Below, piece after piece: positions 1-10,004 of a stretch of 64,000 nucleotides of DNA; position 1 is the stretch's first letter, and every line of letters starts with the position of its first letter. The DNA is from Pseudomonas sp. StFLB209 (lineage in GTDB: Bacteria > Pseudomonadota > Gammaproteobacteria > Pseudomonadales > Pseudomonadaceae): the NCBI RefSeq assembly GCF_000829415.1, contig NZ_AP014637.1, forward strand, positions 3,055,001 through 3,119,000. The letters are read 5' to 3'. A model generated the notes under the pieces. The model was not told the origin of the DNA. It made no database searches and saw only the letters and a list, made by a program, of their open reading frames with translations. Position numbers and translations under genes: made by a program.

Positions 1-401
<401 letters not shown>

Positions 402-534
402 TATAACACCCAAGCCATCTGCACAGCAGTGGCGGTGTGTGAAGACGATACAGCCGAAAGCTGATCAACAAACGCCGAAAAATGTTCACATAACCGAATT
501 TGCCAGCGTGTGAAAACGCACTGGCTACCGAATT

Positions 535-652
535 TCTTGACGACCATAGAGTGTTGGAACCACCTGATCCCATCCCGAACTCAGTAGTGAAACGATACAT
601 CGCCGATGGTAGTGTGGGGCTTCCCCATGTGAGAGTAGGTCATCGTCAAGAT
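535..652 (+). rRNA. rrf: 5S ribosomal RNA
   Basis: The sequence has the conserved 5S core GGAACCACCTGATCCCATCC, followed by CGAACTCAGTAGTGAAACGA and GATGGTAGTGTGGGG. The ends TTCTTGACGACC / GTCATCGTCAAGA pair to form helix I. It lies about 130 nt after the 23S end, as expected for the end of a Pseudomonas rrn operon. No tRNA gene is visible between 23S and 5S. Confidence 0.97.
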
Positions 653-662
653 TCAAACACAG

Positions 663-700
663 AACCCCTGATCGCTCTGCGATCGGGGGTTTTGCTTTTG
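663..700 (+). terminator. Rho-independent terminator of the rRNA operon
   Basis: AACCCCTGATCGC pairs with GCGATCGGGGGTT around a TCT loop and is followed by a T-rich tail (TTGCTTTT). It lies about 10 nt after the 5S gene. Confidence 0.85.
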
Positions 701-788
701 CGCGCAGAAAAGTGCTGCGACAGCCCCAGGAGTAGATCAAAACATCCAGGTACAGGCACCGATCTGTAATTCACCGAGTCAAAATCGG

Positions 789-1445
789 CTAGGCAATCAG
801 GATACAGTTTTCGACACGACTGACACCCGGCACTCCCCACGCCGCCTGCTCACAAGCGCTGCGCTCTCGCCAATGGCGAACATGCCCTTCAAGCTTCACC
901 GCTTTACCATCAACGACAACGCGAATCTTGTTCGTATCCAGTTCTGCATTACGCGCCAAGGCCGCTTCGATACGACTCTTCACATCGTCGGCGGTGATCT
1001 TGGGTGTTACCACCAACAGGTTATTGATCCCAACGACCCCTGCCAACTTCTGGACGGCATCCTCAGCCGCTTGCCTCTGGTATTGCCAGTCGACTTCACC
1101 CTCAAGGGTGACCCACCCTTGCTGAACTTCAATCTGTATCCGGTCGGCAGCCGTGGCCGTATTCCAGCGGACCACATCCACGCAGCGCGAAGCGATACTT
1201 TCATCGCTTAGATCCAGGTCGCCGGGAACGCGTACCTCAATCTCTTGGGCAACCGCCTTCACGCCCTTGACGCTTTTCACGGCTCGCTCGGCCGCGATTT
1301 TCTCCGCATAGGTTTTGACATGCCCTGTCAGTCTGACAACGCCATTTTCTTCTATGGCAACGCCAATAGCGCCCGCGTCGATATGAGGCTGAAACTCAAG
1401 CTCATCGAGAATGGCGCGTCGCAGTGCAAAGTTGTTCATAATCAC
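789..1445 (-). CDS. Triple BON-domain protein (OsmY-like)
   Basis: A 218-residue protein made of three consecutive BON domains, at about residues 3-68, 75-141 and 148-216. Each has the typical pattern of an alternating helix followed by a G-x-V-x-L-x-G-x-V strand (VVRLTGHV, WVTLEGEV, AVKLEGHV). BON domains are thought to bind phospholipids or other periplasmic surfaces; OsmY of E. coli has two. No signal peptide is obvious: the N terminus (MIMNNFALRRAILDELEF) runs straight into the first BON helix, so the protein is probably cytoplasmic, unlike OsmY. Proteins of this three-BON type are common stress-related proteins in Pseudomonas. It points away from the hemerythrin gene's 5' end, in the same orientation, with 192 bases between the two. 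The function is inferred from domains only. Confidence 0.85.
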   Translation of the reverse strand: MIMNNFALRRAILDELEFQPHIDAGAIGVAIEENGVVRLTGHVKTYAEKIAAERAVKSVKGVKAVAQEIEVRVPGDLDLSDESIASRCVDVVRWNTATAADRIQIEVQQGWVTLEGEVDWQYQRQAAEDAVQKLAGVVGINNLLVVTPKITADDVKSRIEAALARNAELDTNKIRVVVDGKAVKLEGHVRHWRERSACEQAAWGVPGVSRVENCILIA

Positions 1446-1637
1446 CCCCGATTATCAGGCTTATGACCCTGGTATGGGGATCCAGGGAAGGCCGTTATTG
1501 AAAGCCTGTACCTGGAGAAAAACGTTGAGTTTTGTCACGGCCTTGCGAAGGCGGCTGCACCTGCAGCTGGCTCTGGCCGGACTCCATGACGCAGTAAACA
1601 AGGATGCACTGTCGCTGTGCATAGGCATTGAACCCCG

Positions 1638-2106
1638 TTATCGAAGATCCAGAGTTTGATAAAGCTCCTCTTCCAGGGAAAAGTGCAGCGCCAGCAACGT
1701 ATCCAGGCGGATGAGCAGTATCTGGATTTCCTTCAGGTCGACGTTCGAAGGCTGAGTTGCCAATTGCTGGTTCATGTGCCGAAGCAGGCCGATCATCCGG
1801 AAGAGTTCCCGGTGTGTATGGCTCAAGGCTCCCAGTGGGTCGTCGCCTTTCAGGTAATCGACAAGGCTGGGGTAAAGCTGCTCTTCGTCATCATGCTCAT
1901 GGGGCAACAGCTCATTGTCGAATTGCTCCAGAAGGCTGCTCAATTCTTTTGTGGCTTGCTCGGCAGGCAGGCTTGAAAAGTTGTAGGCCATGCTGCTGAG
2001 CTGCTGAAGTATGTGTTTCATGTTCAGGTGCTCGGCGGCCAGCCGGTCCAGACGCTCATCGGGCAGCCCCCTGGCCCCCTGTCCGCGAGCGGCACCCGGT
2101 GCCCGC
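1638..2106 (-). pseudogene. Hemerythrin-domain protein, 5' end removed by the IS3 element
   Basis: The C-terminal part is a four-helix hemerythrin HHE domain with candidate iron ligands: AAEH at the start, HEHDDEEQLYP, SHTHREL and HFSLEEELY. Hemerythrin domains bind O2 or NO through a di-iron centre. The frame stays open leftward from the IS boundary at 2107, and the first domain helix (DERLDRLAAEH) begins upstream of the first available ATG (2021), which would cut into the domain. The frame then reads on into the inverted repeat of the IS element. I therefore see a gene whose promoter and N terminus were lost when the IS inserted or when a rearrangement used it. A start within the IS (2228) could still give a product of up to 196 residues carrying an artificial N terminus. 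Confidence 0.7.
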
Positions 2107-2168
2107 TGAGCTGGTTTAATGGCTCCGGACACCTCAATAGGGGAAACTGCACCTACTGAGGAGTCTCC

Positions 2169-3314
<1,146 letters not shown>

Positions 3315-3388
3315 AATCACCTACTGATGTGTCCGGAAAGATTTGACCAGCACATGATTAATAGTGGGAGTATCGGTTTGTAATTTTG

Positions 3389-3427
3389 GCTGGAATACCG
3401 ATTGGAATACTGCGAGAAGTATTCCTG
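3389..3427. repeat. GGAATAC repeat cluster, also found upstream of the integrase gene
   Basis: GCTGGAATACCG followed by TTGGAATAC matches 20 of 22 positions with 33407-33428, in the same orientation. Directly after it, GGAATACT and AGTATTCC form an 8-bp inverted repeat around GCGAGA. The copy at 33.4 kb lies just upstream of the island integrase. The two copies are 30 kb apart and bracket the accessory region. Confidence 0.6.
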
Positions 3428-3491
3428 GTCTGCCGATGACCGGCTCGGGCGCCCAGCGTCGGGCGACCCAGGTCCAAGTGCGGTCACTGAG

Positions 3492-4139
3492 CTAAACAAC
3501 CACGGGATAACATGCATCACCCCACAATGTGTCCGGGTTATCCAGCATCAGCAGAATGATGACCGGAACCAGCTTGCCGAGCAGGTTGGCGCAGTCACGC
3601 AGTTGATCTCGGTTGGCGCTGCTGTTCCAAGTGGCACCGCCATGCATGATCTGGTTGCGCAGGGTGTAGATCCGGTTGAACAGCACCCCTAGCACGGCCG
3701 CGGTGTTGCGATTGGCCAGTGCTTGCTGCGCGGTTTTACGACCGTTGGCAAAGCGTTCGGTCCACAGTGGCTCGCTGATCTTGCCGTTCTGGTAATCCCA
3801 GAAACTCTGAAACACATAAGGGTTGTCAAGCAAGACGCGAATACTGCCAGAGAACTCGGACCACACCAGATTTTCGATCAGGCTGCTCTTGTCCAAGGCA
3901 CAGAGTTTTTCGAGAAATGCCTTAAAGGTGGCCTGTTCGGACAGGCGGAACTCTTCATCAATGTCCGTCGCGTATGCCGAGTTGAAGGCGATCCACAGAA
4001 AGATAAAGCGTCCATCAATATCATCCGTTTGCTCGGCGCGGTTCAGCCAGCTCAGTGCTCGATGAACACGCAAGGTGAGGTTGGGGTGATGGCCCTCACG
4101 TTCTTGGCGGTGTCGGGTCTTGAGTGCTTGATGGTCCAT
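3492..4139 (-). CDS. HEPN-domain protein (predicted RNase)
   Basis: A 215-residue helical protein with the HEPN signature R-x4-H near its C terminus (RNQIMHGG, about residue 165). The sequence around it (LFNRIYTLRNQIMHGGATWN) resembles the Apea-like HEPN families. HEPN proteins with this motif are metal-independent RNases found in toxin-antitoxin and abortive-infection systems. There is no partner antitoxin in the usual position. Instead the gene is transcribed divergently from the operon starting at 4359, and the 219 bases between them hold the shared operator element described at 4193. The start at ATG 4139 has AAGGA 10 bases upstream. Known: HEPN fold and motif. Inferred: a defence role, from the neighbours. 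Confidence 0.7.
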   Translation of the reverse strand: MDHQALKTRHRQEREGHHPNLTLRVHRALSWLNRAEQTDDIDGRFIFLWIAFNSAYATDIDEEFRLSEQATFKAFLEKLCALDKSSLIENLVWSEFSGSIRVLLDNPYVFQSFWDYQNGKISEPLWTERFANGRKTAQQALANRNTAAVLGVLFNRIYTLRNQIMHGGATWNSSANRDQLRDCANLLGKLVPVIILLMLDNPDTLWGDACYPVVV

Positions 4140-4192
4140 GAGGTGATGATCCTTGAGGGGGCGCGCGGTCCGTAAAGAGGTGATGTGTGTCT

Positions 4193-4324
4193 GAAAACTT
4201 TACAGTTAAATGAGCGACTCGCAGCTGGCGCTGGAAACTATCTGGCCAGGGCCCTCGAACCTGCTCCAATTGTTTACCTGTATGAACAGACAACGTGGAC
4301 GCAGCCTGTCATTTTGCTTAGGGT
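4193..4324 (+). promoter_or_regulatory. Candidate WYL-regulon promoter A (operon at 4359)
   Basis: The upstream element GAAAACTTTACAGTTAAA is at 4193. GTTTACCTGT is at 4272-4281 and continues into the inverted repeat CTGT-atga-ACAG (4278-4289). Thirteen bases after GTTTACCTGT comes GTGGAC (4295, -35-like), then 18 bases and TAGGGT (4319, -10-like), then ATG at 4359. The same order and spacing occur at 12630-12763. The operator, -35 and -10 assignments are inference from the repeated pattern. Confidence 0.6.
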
Positions 4325-4358
4325 ATGGCCATTCGACACTAATTGAAAAGCGGCTGGC

Positions 4359-5834
4359 ATGAAGCGTGATGAGTTCCTGGCACAACCCGAAGTCGAGGCT
4401 TTCATTGAATGGCTGGCAGCCAACTTGCCGGTACTCACCTTCAAGCTGCGATTCAAGTCCAGCAAGTTTGTGCCCGGCGGTTTAACGGTCGATGTACAGG
4501 GGATTGAGCAGGTCCTTGAGCATTACCGCTGGAAGGCAAGCTGGCGCGACAGCCACCAGAGCGCGGTCGACTCTGAAACCTGGATGTAGACACAGGGCTC
4601 GCTTAGGCAATTGCGTGAGTGGCTGTCTGCTGGAGTCCGCGCCGGTGATGAGCAACAAGCGCTTCAGGCCTGTTTGCAGATTCTGCGCTGGGGCGGCGTG
4701 CGGGGCGCCATTCCATTCTTGCATCGGCTGGCGGTCAGCGGCGAGTTGTCGAGCTACCTGAAGAAGATGGCTGGGCTCATGGCGCTCGATGCCGACAATG
4801 ACCTGGGTGACCTCAGCAGTGTCGAGCGTTTCGATTCGGGCCTGACCAAGATTCACGCCCTGCTCGACTTGTCCGGTTCGCCGATCTATGACAGCCGTGT
4901 GGGCGCCGCGATTGCCATGTTGTATGCGCTGTTCCGCCAGCAGTGGGCAGGGCGTGGCAAACCTCTGCTGAGGTTCCCGTCCGGCGGCGCGCGTGGCGAC
5001 CAAATCCGCAACCCCGGAGCGTTTGCCAATTGTTTGGCAGCGCCGCAGTTCTCGGCGATCGAGTACGCTGAGTGGGCGCGCTGGCAGGTCCGCTTGGGCT
5101 GGATTGTCCGCGCGTTGCTCGGGCGCACAGGCTGGTTTGCCGACCAAGGGGCAATGCCCGCGCGATGCCATGCATTCGAGGCGAGCCTTTTCATGCTCGG
5201 CTATGACCTTCGCTGCTTTGGCCTGACACCAGTACTTGAGGCCCAAGCTGTTGGCGAGCAGGGCGAAGTATCGCTGCGCGAGTCTGGCAATAGCGGCTGG
5301 GTGCCCACGGGTCATCCTTTTGGCCAGGTGCTTAGTGACTACTTGGCCTTCCGTCACAGCGGTGCGCCATACAATAAAGACGCGTTCGTTGACTGGCTGG
5401 TGGCTGAGCCGCGCAATGGAAAAACGCTCTCACGCGCTACTGCACAGAGCTATTGCTTCCCGTTTTCCATTGACGAGTTTGACGTGTTCGGCCGCTCGCT
5501 TGCTGCCCTTGAACGCATAGTTGAAGGTGGTGAGGACGGACTGCGGGCAGCCTTGTCTGGCGAAACGCTCGAGCCGTTCACGGTGGGGGACGAGCGCGTC
5601 AGTGTCTGCCTAATTGATGTATTGATCACTGGTATTGCCTATGCCCGCGCAGAGAGCGACAAGGAACGTGTCGACTACGTCGTAAACGCTGGCTATGCCG
5701 GTACCGAGAACTCCGCAAGAACACTCATGGCCGTAGGGCGCGGCGTAGGCAAGCACTTCGGCCTGCTCGATGTGCAGCACTTGCCAACGCCCTTGTTCGA
5801 GCAGTTCTACCAAGGTTGCTCGCTCGACGCCTGA
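4359..5834 (+). pseudogene. Unknown protein interrupted by an in-frame TAG
   Basis: A single frame runs from ATG 4359 to TGA 5832 and would give about 491 residues, but it is broken by TAG at 4587 after codon 76. The sequence is protein-like on both sides (...SAVDSETWM, stop, TQGSLRQLREW...) with no frame change. The only restart candidates are weak, such as TTG 4611. I do not recognise the family. The protein looks mostly helical, with a Trp/Leu-rich N-terminal part and a middle region containing YDSRVGAAIAMLYALF and LRFPSGGARGDQIRNP. The TGA is followed 23 bases later by the nuclease start, so the genes form one operon. Either the gene is dead, the TAG is read through, or the base is a sequencing error. 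Confidence 0.65.
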
Positions 5835-5857
5835 GCCACGCCGGAGGCAATACAACC

Positions 5858-7396
5858 ATGCAAACTCGAAATGGGACTCGGCTGTATTCCGCCTCGGACA
5901 TCTGCGGCTTCCTGGAATGCCAGCATCTGACAGCGCTGGACCTGCAACACCTGGTCGCGCCGATGGAGAAAGCCCCGGCAAGCGAGCAGAACCGCTTGAT
6001 CCAGGACAAAGGGCTGGCCCACGAAGCAGCATTTCTTGAACGGCTCAAAAGCAACCATGCCCATATAGTCGACATCGATGAGGGTAATCCGAGCTTCCCT
6101 CGGCGGGTGGAGCTGACCATCGAAGCCATGCAGGCTGGTGCGGACATCATCTTTCAGGCCTCGCTTCAGGAAGGCGCCTTTATCGGGCATGCCGACTTCC
6201 TGCGCAAAGTGCCTCGGCCGTCGGCGTTGGGTGGCCACAGCTATGAAGTGATCGACACCAAGTTGGCCAAGAGTGCAAAGGCCAAGTTTCTGGTGCAGGT
6301 TGCGCTTTATTCGCGGATGCTGATTGCGATTCAGGGCGTACAGCCGCAGTTCATGTACATCGTGCTGGGTGATGTTGCGCGTACCGAGCAGGCCTATCGG
6401 GTTGCTGACTACGCGGATTACCTAGAGCAGGTGCTGCAGCGTTTCACTGCGTTCGTGACCATTGACGGACCTCGGGTCACCTACCCGGACCCGTGTGGGC
6501 ATTGTGGTTTTTGTGAGTGGCGTGATCGTTGCACTGAACAACGTCTGCAGGATGATCATCTTTCGGCAGTCGCTGGTATCAGCCGCTCGCAAATCAAGAA
6601 ATTGCAGGTTGGCGGTGTGACCACCTTGCAACAGTTGGCGGCCAGTGGCGATGACTTGCGTATCCCCAAGCTGCAAGTGGAGTCACTGAACAAGTTACGC
6701 CATCAGGCGCGCCTGCAGTTTCAGGGGCGCTCCAGCGATACCCCGTTGTACGAGCTGTTGCCGGTCATGGGGCAGCGGCGTGGCTTTGGCCGTATGCCTT
6801 CTGCAGTCGAGGGTGATCTGTTCTTCGATATGGAAGGTAATCCTCTGGAGGAGGGTGGCCTGGAGTACCTCTTCGGCCTGTATTTAGACGAAGGCGGTGA
6901 ACAAACCTTCAAAGCTTTTTGGGCGCACAGCCGGGACGAAGAAAAGATCGCGTTCGAGCAGTTCATCGACTGGGTCATCGCGCACCTTGAGCGTTACCCG
7001 AATGCGCATGTCTACCACTATGCCAGCTATGAAGAAACTGCCATCAAGCGCCTGATGAGCCAGCACGGTACGCGAGAGGCGCAAGTGGACTGGCTGCTGC
7101 GCAGTGGCAAATTGATTGACCTTTACAAGGTGGTGCGTGAAGCGATCCGGGTGTCGGAACCCAGCTACTCGATCAAGAACATCGAACACTTCTACATGGC
7201 AAAGCGCGACGGTGATGTTACCAATGCCGGTGCGAGCATCGTGTTCTATGAGCGCTGGAAAGAGACTGGTGAGCCAGCATTGCTCGAGCAGATCGAGCGG
7301 TACAACGAAGACGATGTGCTTTCTACGTATCTGTTACGCAACTGGCTTGCAAACATAAGTCCGTTGGGCGTCGAGGCTCTTCGTACCGCATGCTGA
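5858..7396 (+). CDS. TM0106-family RecB-like nuclease, N-terminal half of a frameshifted nuclease-helicase
   Basis: Start ATG 5858, with GGAGG 11 bases upstream. The N terminus (SASDICGFLECQHLTALDL) and a PD-(D/E)XK core (GHADFL...YEVIDTKLAK...QVALYSRML) identify a RecB-like nuclease. Four cysteines (DPCGHCGFCEW...RCTEQ) probably bind an Fe-S cluster, followed by a helix-hairpin-helix (GISRSQIKKL). A second, RNase H-like domain begins at LFFDMEGNPLEEG. The frame ends at 7396, but protein-like sequence continues one frame over into the helicase, so TM0106 proteins of the fused nuclease-helicase type are the best comparison (about 1140 residues for 5858-9287). The break lies around 7376-7390 and looks like one extra base. 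The half alone keeps both nuclease domains. Confidence 0.75.
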   Translation: MQTRNGTRLYSASDICGFLECQHLTALDLQHLVAPMEKAPASEQNRLIQDKGLAHEAAFLERLKSNHAHIVDIDEGNPSFPRRVELTIEAMQAGADIIFQASLQEGAFIGHADFLRKVPRPSALGGHSYEVIDTKLAKSAKAKFLVQVALYSRMLIAIQGVQPQFMYIVLGDVARTEQAYRVADYADYLEQVLQRFTAFVTIDGPRVTYPDPCGHCGFCEWRDRCTEQRLQDDHLSAVAGISRSQIKKLQVGGVTTLQQLAASGDDLRIPKLQVESLNKLRHQARLQFQGRSSDTPLYELLPVMGQRRGFGRMPSAVEGDLFFDMEGNPLEEGGLEYLFGLYLDEGGEQTFKAFWAHSRDEEKIAFEQFIDWVIAHLERYPNAHVYHYASYEETAIKRLMSQHGTREAQVDWLLRSGKLIDLYKVVREAIRVSEPSYSIKNIEHFYMAKRDGDVTNAGASIVFYERWKETGEPALLEQIERYNEDDVLSTYLLRNWLANISPLGVEALRTAC

Positions 7397-7472
7397 GGGC
7401 GAGAAAGCCGTAGCAGAGCAGAAGGAGATCGAGGTTCTGCTGGCAAATTATCGTGATCGACTGCTTGCTGGC

Positions 7473-9287
7473 TTGCCGTCCGAGAAATGCGCACTGAGCG
7501 ACGAGGATCAGGTCAGGGTACTGACCTTCCAACTGCTCGACTTCTACCGTAGGGCAGAAAAGCCGGTGTGGTGGCAGTTGTTCAGCCGCCAGGACATGAC
7601 GACCGAAGAGTTGCTGGAGGATATCGAGAGCCTCGCCGGTTTGCAGCGTACAAAAACACCGCCGGAACCGATCAATAATTCGTTCCTGTTCGAATACAGT
7701 TTCGAGCCGCAGGAAAGCAAAATGCGTTCGGGATCCCAAGGTGTCATCCCAGAATCGTTGGCCAGTGTGCAACTGGTCAGTCTGGACCATGACGCGTGCC
7801 TGGCGACATTCAAGGCCACCGCAAAAAAGGCGCCACCGGACGCCTTTGACATGATTCCCGGCAGGCCAATACCGTCCACGCCGCTGCGCAAGGCACTGTT
7901 TCGTTATGCCGATAGCGTCTTGGCTGGTGAGCAACGCTTCCAGGTGGTGGCGGATTTCCTTCATCGACGCGCACCACGGGTTAAAGGCATCGAGCCGGGT
8001 GCGCCTCTGCTTGATCCGGACCTGGCAACGACCGATGCCATCAAGCAGGTGGTACGCAACCTCGAGGACAGTGTGCTGTTCATTCAGGGGCCGCCAGGTG
8101 CCGGGAAGACCTACACCGGCTCGCATGTGATCGTTGACCTGCTCAAAGCCGGCAAGCGCATCGGGGTAACCTCCAATTCGCACTATGCCATCAACAATCT
8201 CTTAGCGGCTGTTGAAGCGCGTGCACAAGTAGAGGGCGTCACATTCAAGGGACTGAAAAAGTCATCGGAAGGCGAGGGCACGGATTTCACTGGCCGTTGC
8301 ATCCGCTCCATCGAGGACAAAAAGGAGTTCCTCGACAACTGGGGCCCGGCTATCGACCTGAGCGCCGGGACTGCTTGGTTGTTTGCCGATGCGAGCTTCA
8401 CCGAACAGTTGGATTATCTATTCATTGATGAAGCAGGGCAGCTGAGCGTGGCGAATCTGGTCACCATGGGCATGGCGGCACGTAACATCGTGCTGATGGG
8501 TGACCAGATGCAGCTATCGCAACCTGTGCAAGGCGTGCATCCGGGCCGTTCCGGTGACTCTACCCTCGACTACCTGCTGGACGGCACGCCTGCCATCGCG
8601 CCCGACCGAGGGGTGTTCCTGGCGCAGACTTGGCGGATGCATCCTCAGGTTTGCTCCTTCATTTCCCTGGCAGTATACGAAGGCCAGCTCACATCGGCGC
8701 CGGGTACCGAGCGGCAGTTGTTGCTGCTCGACGGAGAGCGACCAGAAGTACCGGACAGCGGGCTGATGTTCTGCCCTGTGGAACATGATGGCAATGGCCA
8801 GAGTTCCGAGGAGGAGGCTGCCTATGTCAAAGCGCTGTACGAGTACTTCTTGCGTCAGCGATATGTGGACAAGAACGGTGATGAATACGTGGTTACCAGT
8901 GAAAACATTCTGGTCGTGGCGCCTTACAACCTGCAGGTTCAGCTGTTGAGGCAGGTTCTGCCTGCCGGCGCGCGTGTTGGAACCGTGGACAAATTTCAGG
9001 GGCAAGAGGCGGAAATTGTCATCGTATCTATGGCGACGTCGAATGAAGACTACCTGCCAAGGGACATTGGCTTCCTGTACTCGAAAAACCGTTTGAATGT
9101 GGCGGTCAGCCGCGCCAAAACGCTGGCTTGCATCGTTGCCAGCCCGGACCTGACGGCCATTCGCTGCCAGACGCCGCAAGACATGAATCTGGTCAACGGC
9201 TTGTGTATGGCGACCCGCTATGGAGGGGAGGAAAAGCAGTCGTCCCGGAGTGAAGTGTTTCTATCTATTCGGGAAAACGTGTCATGA
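7473..9287 (+). CDS. SF1 DNA2/UPF1-like helicase, C-terminal half of the frameshifted nuclease-helicase
   Basis: A superfamily 1 helicase. It has Walker A GPPGAGKTYTG, Walker B LFIDEAGQ, motif III-like VLMGDQMQLSQP, motif IV-like AQTWRMHPQV, motif V VDKFQGQEAEIV and motif VI NVAVSRAK. These are the marks of the DNA2/UPF1 group. The first listed start (TTG 7473) has no good ribosome site. Coding-like sequence in this frame reaches back to about 7377 (PHAEGEKAVAEQKEIEVL), supporting a frameshift from the upstream nuclease rather than a separate gene. The 3' end overlaps the next start by four bases (ATGA). The helicase motifs are complete, so if frameshifting or re-initiation occurs it could still act. 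It probably unwinds DNA for the attached nuclease. Confidence 0.82.
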   Translation: MPSEKCALSDEDQVRVLTFQLLDFYRRAEKPVWWQLFSRQDMTTEELLEDIESLAGLQRTKTPPEPINNSFLFEYSFEPQESKMRSGSQGVIPESLASVQLVSLDHDACLATFKATAKKAPPDAFDMIPGRPIPSTPLRKALFRYADSVLAGEQRFQVVADFLHRRAPRVKGIEPGAPLLDPDLATTDAIKQVVRNLEDSVLFIQGPPGAGKTYTGSHVIVDLLKAGKRIGVTSNSHYAINNLLAAVEARAQVEGVTFKGLKKSSEGEGTDFTGRCIRSIEDKKEFLDNWGPAIDLSAGTAWLFADASFTEQLDYLFIDEAGQLSVANLVTMGMAARNIVLMGDQMQLSQPVQGVHPGRSGDSTLDYLLDGTPAIAPDRGVFLAQTWRMHPQVCSFISLAVYEGQLTSAPGTERQLLLLDGERPEVPDSGLMFCPVEHDGNGQSSEEEAAYVKALYEYFLRQRYVDKNGDEYVVTSENILVVAPYNLQVQLLRQVLPAGARVGTVDKFQGQEAEIVIVSMATSNEDYLPRDIGFLYSKNRLNVAVSRAKTLACIVASPDLTAIRCQTPQDMNLVNGLCMATRYGGEEKQSSRSEVFLSIRENVS

Positions 9288-9943
9288 CTTATCCGCCCGC
9301 TTTGCTTGCCGTGATGGAAAAGACTCTCAAGACGACGCGCTTCGGCATCGACGACCTGTTGGCGCTAGAAATAGGAGTCTGGCATGCCGCCGTGCTTTTC
9401 GACGACACCGAGCACTTGCGGCTATTTGCTCCTGCAGCGATGAACGAGCGCGACCGCGCCGAAAACACGCCACTGGACATCGCCTACCGGCTCAACCGCT
9501 CGATATGGATCGACAGGTTGGAGGCGTTCGGGGCCGAGGGAGACAAGGCGCTTCTGGACTGGAAAGGCCTCAGCAGCTTTCTGACCCCTGTCAACCATGA
9601 TCGTTTGCCCAGCAAACGCGGCATCATCAAGGCGCTCGCCAATCGATACCGGCAGGGCCGCAGTCTGAATGACCGTGATGCGGCAGGTAATACTCCACTC
9701 CATTGGCTGGCCGCGCATGGCCACAGCAAGGCTGCGAACTACTTCGCCAACCACTACCGGACCTTCTGCCTGGACCTGAGCGCGAGGAACAGCGAGGGCC
9801 ACACCGCCCGAGACGTTGCCAGGCTGGCGGGCCATCACGACATAGCGGCGCAGCTGTTAATCCGGGAAATCGACAACTACCTGGGCGCGGCATATATCTG
9901 GCAGCAGATGTGTGCAGACCGCAGCAGTTACAGCCGTAGCTGA
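9284..9943 (+). CDS. Ankyrin-repeat protein
   Basis: A 219-residue protein overlapping the helicase stop by four bases. At least two ankyrin repeats are clear: one at about residues 128-158 (RDAAGNTPLHWLAAHGHSKA) and one at about 165-195 (RNSEGHTARDVARLAGHHDI). A degenerate copy precedes them (NERDRAENTPLDIAYRLNRS). Ankyrin repeats bind other proteins. Position and coupling suggest it belongs with the nuclease-helicase as a partner, regulator or immunity protein, but nothing in the sequence decides which. No signal peptide or membrane segment is seen. About 60 bases separate its stop from the convergent WYL gene, with no strong terminator visible. Confidence 0.75.
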   Translation: MTYPPALLAVMEKTLKTTRFGIDDLLALEIGVWHAAVLFDDTEHLRLFAPAAMNERDRAENTPLDIAYRLNRSIWIDRLEAFGAEGDKALLDWKGLSSFLTPVNHDRLPSKRGIIKALANRYRQGRSLNDRDAAGNTPLHWLAAHGHSKAANYFANHYRTFCLDLSARNSEGHTARDVARLAGHHDIAAQLLIREIDNYLGAAYIWQQMCADRSSYSRS

Positions 9944-10004
9944 ACCTCTGTGAGCGGAACATCGACCAAGGGCATTGAGCCCCTCGTCTGAGAGACTCGC
10001 GATT

